Assembly (NCBI GenBank): GCA_029287645.1
Contig: JARFQS010000395.1
Location: 1 to 9,053 of the forward strand
Reading direction: 5' to 3'
From: Thermoanaerobaculia bacterium
Lineage (GTDB): Bacteria; Acidobacteriota; Thermoanaerobaculia; Multivoradales; JAHEKO01
DNA length: 9,053 bases
The position numbers and the translations under genes were made by a program. Position 1 is the stretch's first letter, and each line of letters starts with the position of its first letter. The notes under the pieces are model-generated. The model was given only the letters and a program-made list of their open reading frames with translations, was not told the origin of the DNA and made no database searches. Below, piece after piece: positions 1 to 7,247 of this stretch.

Positions 1-30
1 CGTGGGCTCGGAGATGTGTATAAGAGACAG
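1..30 (+). other. Sequencing adapter remnant (Nextera/Tn5 read-2)
   Basis: These bases match the 3' 30 bases of the Illumina Nextera transposase read-2 adapter. Bases 12-30 are the 19-bp Tn5 mosaic end (AGATGTGTATAAGAGACAG). It is library-preparation sequence left on the contig end, not a genomic transposon end. The minus-strand kinase frame reads through it without a stop, giving an artificial C-terminal tail (LSLIHISEPT) that must not be treated as protein. Confidence 0.97.
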
Positions 31-2079
31 GTTCTGACCCGTGCCCGAAACGATCGCCACTTTGCGGTTGTCGGGGCTCAGCTGGGCCGCCAGGTGAGGA
101 CCGGGCTCGGGCCCCATCGCACTGGTACCTCCGTCGCGGTCGATCCAGAGGATTTCGCGCATCCCTGTGTCGAGGTCCCCCGGAATGAAGGCCAGGTTGC
201 CGGTCGCGGAGATCCCGAAGTGGACCGCGCCCGAGGCTACGGAGGTGGACACGCCTTGCAGGACCAGACTGGGCGATCCCGAGGTCTCCAGGGTCTCCGG
301 ATCGAGGGCCACCGCGTAGAGAGATCCGGCTCGCGCAAAGACCAGCTGATCGCTCCCCATGACGCGAGCCATGCTCGAGCCCTCGACGAGGACATGTCTT
401 TCGCCCGTGATGGTGGAGATCGCCTCGATTCGGGCGTCGTCGTAGTACTCGGTAGACGAGAACGTGTCGGAGGTGAAGATCACCGCCGAGCCGTCTGGCA
501 GCACGTCGGGCCAGCGGTGCGTACGCTCGCTGCGCTGTGCATCCGGTGTCGAAACGGTTTCGAGATTCCCGCCGGTCTCGGGTAGCCGACTCACCCCGCC
601 TTGGACATTGTCGGTGAGATAGATGAAGCCGTCCGCCCCCCAGACCCCACCGCGGACCTGCCCGACCTCGGCCAGGGTCAACGGAGCGCCCCCCTGAATC
701 TGGATCTTCCTCAGCTGGCGGTTGGTGAAGAAGGCGATCCACTGGCCATCGGGAGAGAAGAACGGAGATCTCGCGTTTTCGGTCCCCGCCAGCGGTCGCA
801 CCGTCACCTCGTCCAGCGATCGCAGAAAGAGAGACTCGACGCCGTCCTCGCCTTCGGCGGTCAGCACGACCTGGCGCCCGTCGCGCGAGATGGCGAGGGC
901 CGGATAATCGACGACCGCCAGGCTGAATCCCTCGGGAAGGGGGGTCTCGAAACGGGTGATCGTGGCCTCCTCCGCTGTTGGTCCGCGATCCGAATTCACC
1001 ATGGACAGGACAAAGGCGGCACCAAGGCCCGCTGCTACGAGCCATGGCAGGAGCGTCTTCCAACGAGCTGAGGGCGGATGCGTGACCTCGTCGACCGCCT
1101 CGGAAGCCGTAGCGAGAGCATCAGGGTCGGCGAGATAGTCCTCGATCAAGACGCGGGCGTCGCCGATCGACTGGAGGCGCCTCTTGGGATCCTTGCGCAA
1201 GCAGCGCTTCACCAACTCGAGGATGGAGTGCGGCGCATCGTCTGGGAACGAAGACCACTCAGGCTCGTCCTTCAGCACTGCGGCCAGGGTATGGGAGACG
1301 GTCTCGCCCTGGAATTGCAGCTTGCCGGTGAGCATCTCCGCGAGGACGGTGCCGAAGGCCCAGATGTCCGCTCGCTGATCGGCCTCGGTGCCAGCCGCCT
1401 GTTCGGGGCTCATGTAGGCGGCGGTACCCAGAAGGACCCCGGCCTGCGTCATCTGAGCTGTCAGGGTCGGAGACAGGGACAGATTCTGATTTCCCGAGTT
1501 CGAGGTCTGAGGATCGAGGGCCTTGGCCAACCCGAAGTCCAGCACCTTGACCTGACCGTCGGCGGTGATCTTGATGTTGGCCGGCTTCAGGTCGCGATGG
1601 ATGATGCCCTTCTCGTGCGCGACCTCTAGAGCCTCGGCGATCTGGAGTGCTAGCGGCAGCGCCTGCTCGCTGGGAAGAGCACCCCGCTCGACTCGCTCGG
1701 CCAGTGTCTCGCCCTCGGCGAGCTGCATGACGAGGAAGTGGATGGGGTGACCTGGGGCTTGGGTCCTGGGACCTGGGGGTTCGGAGTCTTGAGGTCCCGA
1801 GGTCTTGGGGTCCTGGGGTTCTGAATGAACGTCTACGTCGGCGTGTTCGAAGGAATAGATGGCGGCGATGTTGGGATGATCGAGGGCGGCGAGAACCTGG
1901 GCTTCGCGCTCGAAGCGGGCGAGGCGCTCCGGGTCGGCGGCCACGGCCTCCGGGAGAACCTTGATAGCGACCTCGCGGCCGAGCTTCGTGTCCTCCGCAC
2001 GGTAGACCTCACCCATACCACCTTCACCCAGCTTGGAGAGGATTCGGAAATGCGCGAGAGTCACGCCATCTAGAGACAA
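31..2079 (-). CDS. Membrane-anchored Ser/Thr protein kinase with C-terminal beta-propeller, 3' truncated
   Basis: This is a PknB-family (Hanks-type) Ser/Thr kinase; 683 codons remain before the contig end and no stop is reached. From a TTG start, the glycine loop GEGGMG is at residues 18-23, the ATP lysine at K40, the helix-C glutamate at E59, the HRDLKPAN catalytic loop at 161-168, DFG at 181-183, SPE at 224-226 and DIWAFG at 238-243. All catalytic residues are present, so it should be active. A single membrane helix lies at about 342-361. It is followed by a predicted extracytoplasmic PD40/TolB-like propeller with blades such as FSPDGQWIAFF (441-451) and LSPDNRKVA near the cut end. Residues 86-112 are a Pro/Gly-rich insertion encoded by a repeat. 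The TTG start has AGGTG five bases upstream. An in-frame ATG at 2238 would add 53 residues, but their codons have much lower GC at third positions and no Shine-Dalgarno; GTG at 2064 is also possible. It is divergent from the orphan permease. The substrate is unknown. Confidence 0.93.
1744..1824 (-). repeat. In-frame low-complexity GGTCCTGGG-type repeat inside the kinase
   Basis: About 81 bp is built from imperfect copies of a short unit: GGTCCTGGG, GGACCTGGG, GAGGTCCCGAGGTCTTG, GGGTCCTGGGG. Copies occur in both orientations, so GGTCC and GGACC can pair. The length is a multiple of three, and on the minus strand it reads as a Pro/Gly/Ser/Gln/Asp-rich stretch (residues 86-112). It lies between the kinase segments HPNIAAIYSFEHADVDVH and IHFLVMQLAEGETL, the beta4-beta5 turn, where family members normally have only a few residues. 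It is probably a surface loop that leaves the kinase intact. Confidence 0.8.
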
Positions 2080-2084
2080 GCCTT

Positions 2085-2089
2085 CACCT
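2085..2089 (-). promoter_or_regulatory. Ribosome binding site supporting the kinase TTG start
   Basis: AGGTG on the minus strand lies five bases before TTG (2077-2079). The upstream ATG at 2238 has no comparable site, so this motif is the main reason for choosing the shorter protein. Confidence 0.5.
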
Positions 2090-2421
2090 GACCTTTCAAC
2101 CCGTCGACGTCCGTTTTCGACGAAAGAACCTGGAGATTGTAGCCGATCACGGTTCGGATCATCGGGCGGTGCGAGTAGCGTGCGGCACCTTTCCCGAACT
2201 TCTGCCCGATTCTCCCGTACGGAATTGGGATCGGTCATCCCGGAGACGAACAGGACGGCGGGTCTTCTCTAGGAATGCTGAGCCGCCCGAGGTTCAGCAG
2301 GTGCCGGGAATGGCCAGCTGACAACGGCTCTTTCGTAGAGGGTGATCGTACGACCGTGAAGCGGCACGATCCTTGCTCCCATCGCAGGGTAACGCAGTCT
2401 CCACGGGTCGGTATGCAATGG

Positions 2422-2429
2422 GGAGGAGG
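2422..2429 (+). promoter_or_regulatory. Strong Shine-Dalgarno deciding the permease TTG start
   Basis: GGAGGAGG ends four bases before TTG at 2434; the first GGAGG of it is seven bases away. The upstream in-frame ATGs at 2275 and 2413 lack such a site. The protein from TTG begins MKAILQDLRFGVRRVL, matching the usual start of this permease family. Confidence 0.7.
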
Positions 2430-2433
2430 CAGT

Positions 2434-4827
2434 TTGAAAGCCATACTCCAAGATCTTCGCTTCGGTGTACGACGGGTGCTCAAGACTCCGGTCGTAGCCA
2501 TCAGCATCGTGCTATCCCTGGCCTTGGGGATAGGCGCCAATGTGGCCATTTTCAGCGTGTTCAGCGCGGCCCTCTTGCGCCCCCTGCCGTTCGCAGACGA
2601 TGGAGAGCTGACGCGCATCTATCTCGTGCCGGACAAGAGCGGTGAGCGCATCAGTCTCCGCCCCGAGGTGTTTCTTCCGTTGCGGGACGAGGTCGGTTCC
2701 TTCGTGAGTGTTGTGGGCCAACGCTTCATGAGTCTCGCTCTGGAGACCGAGCAAGGTCCGGAGAGAGTCGTCGGCATCGGAGTGACGGAAGGCTGGACCT
2801 CGACGCTGGGCATTGAACCGCAGCTCGGCCGCACCTTCTCGAACGCTGAAGAGGCCGGCGGGCTGTCGAGCGGCGCGGTGCTGCTCAGCCATGGTGCCTG
2901 GCAGCGCTACTTGGGCGGCGATACGGGGATCGTTGGACGGCAGGTGTCCCTGACGGGAGGTCTCTACTCGGTTGTCGGGGTCATGCCGCCTGGCATGAGT
3001 TACCCGTACGGTGCCGAATTCTGGCTACCGATGCGCGTCGATGCGGATCGACTGGGGCCCTGGGGCCTCAATGTCCCGGCTCGCCTGGCCCCGGGTCTCA
3101 GCCTGCAGGCCGCGAACGATGAGCTCGCGATCCTGTCGCGTCAGCTCGACCTGGATGAGGGCATGACGCTGCAGGCTGTGCCCATTCGAGAGGTCCTGTT
3201 GAGCAATGAAGAGCGCCCCTTGATGCTGTTGCTGGCCGCTGTCGGATTTCTTCTCCTCATCATCTCGGTCAACATCGCCCATCTATTGTTGGCGGAATCG
3301 CTCACACGTGACCAGGAGTTCGCAGTTCGCACCACCCTGGGGGCGGGCAGGGCGCGCCAGATTCGGCAGTTGCTGACCGAGAGCCTGATTCTCGCCGTGG
3401 CAGGCGGCGGAGCCGGGTTGCTGGTCGCCTGGTGGGTGCGGGGCCTTCTCATGCCACTGCTACCCGAGCGGTTGAGCCAGTTGACCGGCGTCGTCCCCGT
3501 CGACCTTCGTGTCCTCGGCTTTTCTCTTCTGATGGTCCTCGGTACCACTGCCCTCGTGGGTCTGGCACCTGCATTTCGGGCTTCCAGACAGCAGCCACAG
3601 GAGCTGCTGCAGGGCGGCAAGGGGGCAACCCGGAGCGCTACGTCTGGCTGGCTGGCCAGGGCCTTCATCGTGGCCCAGGTGGCGATCTGCTTGATTCTTC
3701 TCACGGGCGCAGGCTCGGTTCGTCGGGATCTCGAGGCCTCGAGTCGGCTCGATCTGGGCTACGGTGCCGAAAACGTTCAGACCCTCTCGGTAGCCTTGAG
3801 CGGCGAGACCTATGCAACCGGTGGCTCGAGGGTGAGCTTTGTCGAGGGCGTGCTCGCCCGGATGGAAGCGATTCCGGGGGTCGAGAGCGCCTCTTCGACC
3901 AATATCTTCCCATCGGGCCAAGGCAACTTCCTCGCTCAGGTGGAGATCGAAGGTCGGGAGCAGCTGCGCGAGGAAGCGAACCTGATCAACCATCGCCTCG
4001 TGAGCCCAGGGTTCCTGGAGTCGATGGGTATCCCCATTCTCCAGGGTCGAGCCTTGACCCCGTTCGATGACAGCGAGGCCCTTCCGGTGGTCGTCGTGAG
4101 TCGATCTCTGGCCGAGCGATACTGGCCTGGAGAGGAAGCGTTCGGCAAGCGATTGCGAAATGCGAGGCGAGGGGAAGACGCGGTGTGGTTGACCGTAGTC
4201 GGAATCGCCGCAGATATCCACGAGTTCTACGAGACCTCCGATACCTGGTACCTACCCTTGGCTCAGAATGCGGAGGAATCGCTGTCCTCGCGAGTCACGT
4301 TCGTTGCCCGAGTGGAAGACCCTATGACGGGTCTGGCCGAGTCGTTGAAACGGGCGGTGCGCCAGGTGGATCCGACGATCCCGGTCTTTCATCAGCAATC
4401 GGCTTCGGAGATCTATGCCGAGTCGCTGGAGGGCCAGATCTTCACATCGCGACTGACCTCCGCTTTCGCGGTGATCGGATTGCTGGTCGCAGCCATCGGG
4501 GTCTACGCCTCGATGGCCTTCGAGGTGGGCGCTCGGCGTCGAGAGATCGCCATCAGGATGGCTCTGGGTGGATCACCTCGCCGCATTCTCCTCGGTGTTC
4601 TGAGACGAGGAGCAGTTATCGTGGCCGTTGGGGTGATCGTTGGAATGATCGGCTCTGTGACCCTGCGCGGATGGCTGGAAAGTCTGTTGACAGGCGCCTC
4701 CGCAGCAACAGCCAGTTCCTTCATGCTGGCCGCTCTGCTGATTGCAGCCGTCGGACTGATGGCCTCCTACATGCCGGCCAGGCAGGTGCTTCGGGTCGAT
4801 CCACAGGTCGAGCTGCGAGCCGAGTGA
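2434..4827 (+). CDS. Duplicated orphan ABC-type permease (ADOP/MacB-FtsX family)
   Basis: This 797-residue protein contains two FtsX/MacB permease halves in one chain, the build of the acidobacterial duplicated orphan permease family (usually about 800 residues). It opens with QDLRFGVRRVLKTP and a first helix (about 20-44, ALGIGANVAIFSV), followed by a MacB-like extracytoplasmic domain. Three FtsX helices follow at about 262-284, 318-335 and 359-381. The second half repeats the plan: helix at about 409-427, extracytoplasmic domain with the typical GIPILQGRALTPFDD segment, and three C-terminal helices at about 678-696, 725-744 and 761-783, ending near the family motif PARQVLRVDPQVELR. No ATP-binding subunit is encoded in the window. 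It may move a substrate or act mechanically on the envelope using an ATPase encoded elsewhere; the substrate cannot be read from sequence. TTG is preferred over ATG 2275 because of its strong ribosome site and the family N-terminus. It is divergent from the kinase and convergent with the next gene. Confidence 0.93.
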   Translation: MKAILQDLRFGVRRVLKTPVVAISIVLSLALGIGANVAIFSVFSAALLRPLPFADDGELTRIYLVPDKSGERISLRPEVFLPLRDEVGSFVSVVGQRFMSLALETEQGPERVVGIGVTEGWTSTLGIEPQLGRTFSNAEEAGGLSSGAVLLSHGAWQRYLGGDTGIVGRQVSLTGGLYSVVGVMPPGMSYPYGAEFWLPMRVDADRLGPWGLNVPARLAPGLSLQAANDELAILSRQLDLDEGMTLQAVPIREVLLSNEERPLMLLLAAVGFLLLIISVNIAHLLLAESLTRDQEFAVRTTLGAGRARQIRQLLTESLILAVAGGGAGLLVAWWVRGLLMPLLPERLSQLTGVVPVDLRVLGFSLLMVLGTTALVGLAPAFRASRQQPQELLQGGKGATRSATSGWLARAFIVAQVAICLILLTGAGSVRRDLEASSRLDLGYGAENVQTLSVALSGETYATGGSRVSFVEGVLARMEAIPGVESASSTNIFPSGQGNFLAQVEIEGREQLREEANLINHRLVSPGFLESMGIPILQGRALTPFDDSEALPVVVVSRSLAERYWPGEEAFGKRLRNARRGEDAVWLTVVGIAADIHEFYETSDTWYLPLAQNAEESLSSRVTFVARVEDPMTGLAESLKRAVRQVDPTIPVFHQQSASEIYAESLEGQIFTSRLTSAFAVIGLLVAAIGVYASMAFEVGARRREIAIRMALGGSPRRILLGVLRRGAVIVAVGVIVGMIGSVTLRGWLESLLTGASAATASSFMLAALLIAAVGLMASYMPARQVLRVDPQVELRAE

Positions 4828-4830
4828 TCA
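4825..4830. other. Abutting convergent stop codons forming palindrome TGATCA
   Basis: The permease stop TGA is 4825-4827 and the fusion gene's minus-strand stop TGA is 4828-4830, so the genes meet with no intervening base. No rho-independent terminator can lie between them. Termination must be Rho-dependent, occur inside the opposite gene, or not occur, giving overlapping antisense 3' ends. Confidence 0.9.
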
Positions 4831-6321
4831 GGTTTCGCCGAGCCATCGGCGGACTGCCGTAACCTGGTGAGACAAGGGTGCGAGTTTGCAGCCGGCATCG
4901 TTGAGCCGACCAAGAGCCTTGTCGAGTCCTATTCCCTCCTGGCGAGCGACAAAGGCGCCAAGGACTGAGCCGGTGCGCTCCTTTCCCGCCCGGCAGTGGA
5001 CGTAGAGTGCTGGGCCGTCAGCGGCTGTCGAGAGAAGCTTCCAGGCTCGATCCAACTGCTCCGGGGAGAGCGCCTCTTCATCGACAATCTCCATGGATGT
5101 TCTTTCGATGCCGCTCCACTGCATGGCCGCGATGGCCTCGCGGCCGTAGCGGTTTGGGGTGTCCCATTCTCGATCTTCTCGCAGGTCCAGTACGTACCGG
5201 ACACCGGCCTCCTGCAGGCGATGCACGTCTCCCGCGGTGAGCGGGTTCCGGCCACAGAGAATCCCGGGGGCAGCCTTGCGAATCTCGAAGCTCGGAAGGC
5301 CGGGCTTTTCGTACACCAGTCGATGGCGGAGCTCCGCAAGTCGGCGTCCCACGGTGGCCAATCGCTCTCGTTGCTCCAGGACCTCCAGCCAACGTGGGGG
5401 AAGGGCTTCGATCCCGTAGTAGGCGCCGACGATGCCACCGGTCACGGCGGCGATGGTGTCGGCCTCGCCGGCCAGATTGACCGCATCGACGATCGCCGCT
5501 TCGGCGCTCTCGTTGTTGACGGCACACCAGGCGGCGGCTTCCAGGCAGTCGAGGACGTAGCCGGCATAGCCTGTTGGCTGGAGCTCTTCGTACTGCCGAG
5601 CATGGGCCGTTTCCAGGCGATCCCAGAAGGGGTCGGGAATCGGTGCCAGACCGGGAGTGTTTGCGGGCCCTGCGCCTTCGGCGGCCCTGTCTCGCGTAGC
5701 GCTCAGCGCACGATGCCAGGCGGTGACGATCTCCGCTCCGTCCAGGACCTCCAGCACCCAGAAGCAGTACGCGAGACACGCGGCTTCGGTCTGCGGATCC
5801 CAGTGGGTCATGGCGGAGATATGGGCGCTCTGCAGACGGAGTCGGCTCCGATCCGCATAGGCCAGCGCGACGGGCAGGGTTCTCATCAGGGAGCCATTGC
5901 CGGCGGCCTTGCCGCTGCGTGCCTGGTCGGTCGAGGCTGAAGCTCGACTCCAATCTCCGATATCGCGGGCTCCCGAGAGTTCGCGCTCGAGACCGCGGAA
6001 GGCGTCGAGCGCAGCGGCGATCGTGTTGCCGACGTCCTTGGCGCTCTTGCGCCAGGCGAGGAATCTGTCACCGATCTCGGAGACCGGGTCGTCCGGAGCC
6101 TCGAGGATCCCCTCGGCCACGCAAAGCGCCATCCCGGTGTCATCCGTCCATTCACCTGCGCGCCAGCGGGTGTAGTGTCCTCCGCTCACCATCTCGGTGA
6201 GGCGGCCGAATTGGTTTTCGAGATCTTCCTTCGAAAGAAACTCGACCGGTGCACCCAGGGCGTCGCCACAGGCGAGGCCCAACATGGCGCCGGTGAAGCG
6301 GTCGGTGTAGGAACGGCTCAC
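4828..6321 (-). CDS. ADP-ribosylglycohydrolase / dual-specificity phosphatase fusion
   Basis: This 497-residue protein has two enzyme domains. Residues 1 to about 330 form a DraG/ARH-type ADP-ribosylglycohydrolase, which removes ADP-ribose from modified targets at a two-metal site. Visible motifs are GDALGAPVEF (19-28, with E27), TDDT (59-62), GNGSLMR (141-147), a THWDP segment, and GEADTIAAVTGG, with E286, D288 and T289. Family members usually have Asp where E286 stands. Residues about 345-497 form a Cys-based phosphatase: VLDLRED, an acidic VDEE segment around 412-416 that may supply the general acid, and the P-loop HCRAGKERTG with nucleophile C443 and R449 (CX5R). The start is GTG, with AAGGAGG four bases upstream. 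It follows the MBL gene by 32 bases, so the two are probably one operon. No signal peptide or membrane helix is seen, so it should be cytoplasmic. The natural substrate is unknown; a doubly modified protein, nucleic acid or nucleotide product could suit both domains. Confidence 0.93.
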   Translation of the reverse strand: MSRSYTDRFTGAMLGLACGDALGAPVEFLSKEDLENQFGRLTEMVSGGHYTRWRAGEWTDDTGMALCVAEGILEAPDDPVSEIGDRFLAWRKSAKDVGNTIAAALDAFRGLERELSGARDIGDWSRASASTDQARSGKAAGNGSLMRTLPVALAYADRSRLRLQSAHISAMTHWDPQTEAACLAYCFWVLEVLDGAEIVTAWHRALSATRDRAAEGAGPANTPGLAPIPDPFWDRLETAHARQYEELQPTGYAGYVLDCLEAAAWCAVNNESAEAAIVDAVNLAGEADTIAAVTGGIVGAYYGIEALPPRWLEVLEQRERLATVGRRLAELRHRLVYEKPGLPSFEIRKAAPGILCGRNPLTAGDVHRLQEAGVRYVLDLREDREWDTPNRYGREAIAAMQWSGIERTSMEIVDEEALSPEQLDRAWKLLSTAADGPALYVHCRAGKERTGSVLGAFVARQEGIGLDKALGRLNDAGCKLAPLSHQVTAVRRWLGET

Positions 6322-6325
6322 GGAG

Positions 6326-6332
6326 CCTCCTT
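6326..6332 (-). promoter_or_regulatory. Shine-Dalgarno of the ARH-phosphatase fusion
   Basis: AAGGAGG on the minus strand lies four bases before the GTG start (6319-6321), inside the 32-base gap after the MBL gene. It fixes the start and indicates independent, efficient translation of the second operon gene. Confidence 0.75.
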
Positions 6333-6353
6333 TCTCGAGAGCCGTGGCGCGAA

Positions 6354-7247
6354 TCAGGCCTCGGCCCGCTTGCGCCAGTAGCGTGAGATGCCGTCGACGG
6401 ACATGAAACGGGGGTTCGCCAACTCGTAGGCGAGGGCCGCCGCGTCATCGACCCCGTCCGCCGAGGCCAACCTCCACATGGTCTGGTTGTAGCGGTCGAT
6501 CATCGCCTCGCGATCCAGGCCCTCGGCCATCATGTCCCGGACGAGAGCGGCACCCTCCTCGAGGTGGGCCTCGAACTGGTCGAGTTGTACCGACACATCG
6601 GAGGTGGGGCCGAAGTGAGTTCGATAGAGGGTGTCGAGATTCTCCGAACGCAGTCGGGTCAGGGTCCCCTTCCATGCCCCCAGATCGAATTCCGGGGGCG
6701 GAGCGGGCAGGTCGATCCAATGCCGCTCGCCCAGACGCACACCAGCCGCGTCACCGGTGAAGGCGACATCACCGAGTCGATAGACGTGGTGATGCCGGGC
6801 GTGGCCCGGGGTTTCCAGTGCGACGAACTCGAGTCCCGCGGCCTCGATGGTGCTGTCGCCTTTCACGGCTACGACATTCTCTGCGGGGGCGGGTACGGTC
6901 CTGCCCCAGAGCGAGTCCATCCGATCCTCGTAGATCCGCTCCGCACTGGTCAGCAGCTTGCTGGGGTCGATCAGATGCCGCTCTCCGTTGGGATGCACGT
7001 AGACGGTGGCACCTTGCTGGGCCCACCATCCGGCCGCGCCGGCATGGTCCAGATGAATGTGAGTGACCAGCACGTGCCGTACATCTCCCGGCTGGACTCC
7101 GTGCTCCTCGAGTCGAGCGAGGAGAGTGGGCAGGGTCGAGGCGGGGCCGGTCTCAACCAGAACGGGACCCTCGGGCCCGAAGACGAGGAATGCGGCGATG
7201 GTCTCTGCCGTCTGGCCGAAGTCGAGGTCGAGCGTTTCGATGCGCAT
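6354..7247 (-). CDS. Metallo-beta-lactamase-fold hydrolase
   Basis: This 297-residue MBL-fold enzyme has a full binuclear metal site: HIHLDH at 63-68, H149 in TPGHA, D166 in FTGDAAG, and H211 in YRTHFGP. The N-terminus MRIETLDLDFGQTAETIAAFLV starts the first beta strand of the fold. The last 80 or so residues are mostly helical (FEAHLEEGAALVRDMM... RYNQTMWRL), as in glyoxalase II-like MBL proteins that cap the site with helices. No signal peptide is seen, so it is probably cytoplasmic. The frame stays open upstream to ATG 7442, but those 65 residues overlap the divergent control region and napD, and do not resemble the fold, so ATG 7247 is chosen although its ribosome site is weak. It is the first gene of a probable operon with the ARH-phosphatase fusion. 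The reaction is not predictable: thioester, ester, or phosphodiester hydrolysis are all known in the superfamily. Confidence 0.9.
   Translation of the reverse strand: MRIETLDLDFGQTAETIAAFLVFGPEGPVLVETGPASTLPTLLARLEEHGVQPGDVRHVLVTHIHLDHAGAAGWWAQQGATVYVHPNGERHLIDPSKLLTSAERIYEDRMDSLWGRTVPAPAENVVAVKGDSTIEAAGLEFVALETPGHARHHHVYRLGDVAFTGDAAGVRLGERHWIDLPAPPPEFDLGAWKGTLTRLRSENLDTLYRTHFGPTSDVSVQLDQFEAHLEEGAALVRDMMAEGLDREAMIDRYNQTMWRLASADGVDDAAALAYELANPRFMSVDGISRYWRKRAEA

Larger units (their letters stand above)
2080..2433. promoter_or_regulatory. Spacer between divergent kinase and permease genes
   Basis: The 354 bp between the two chosen starts should hold both promoters. On the minus strand a TACAAT -10-like hexamer lies at 2136-2141, about 57 bases before the kinase TTG, but no good -35 is seen at the usual distance. 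On the plus strand CTGACA at 2318-2323 resembles a -35, without a convincing -10. Both coding frames stay open into the region (kinase ATG 2238; permease ATG 2275 and ATG 2413). The predicted extensions look unlike protein of either family, so most of the region is taken as non-coding. No RNA gene or terminator hairpin was recognised. Confidence 0.45.

Noticed and set aside
1..30. Tn5/IS50 transposon end
   Set aside because: The mosaic end is preceded by the synthetic Nextera read-2 sequence and sits exactly at the contig edge, so it is a library adapter.
16..585. Plus-strand open frame starting inside the adapter
   Set aside because: Its start lies in non-genomic adapter and it runs opposite the kinase beta-propeller.
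1744..1824. CRISPR array or tandem repeat locus independent of a gene
   Set aside because: Units are short and imperfect, there are no unique spacers, and the tract keeps the kinase reading frame.
2080..2238. 53-residue N-terminal extension of the kinase from ATG 2238
   Set aside because: It is in frame, but third-position GC drops sharply, no Shine-Dalgarno precedes the ATG, and family kinases begin close to the AHFRILSKLGEGGMG segment. It cannot be fully excluded.
2275..2433. 53-residue N-terminal extension of the permease
   Set aside because: A strong GGAGGAGG lies just before the TTG at 2434, and the family normally starts at the QDLRFG segment.
3460..4221. 253-residue minus-strand frame inside the permease
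   Set aside because: Antisense shadow of a well-supported permease, with no ribosome site or family-like motif.
2434..4827. MacB-type efflux operon with its own ATPase
   Set aside because: No Walker A/B ATP-binding domain occurs in this protein or elsewhere in the window, and the duplicated permease halves fit the orphan family.
4996..5940. 314-residue plus-strand open frame across the ARH-phosphatase gene
   Set aside because: The opposite strand encodes clear catalytic motifs of both domains; this frame is a by-product of high GC.
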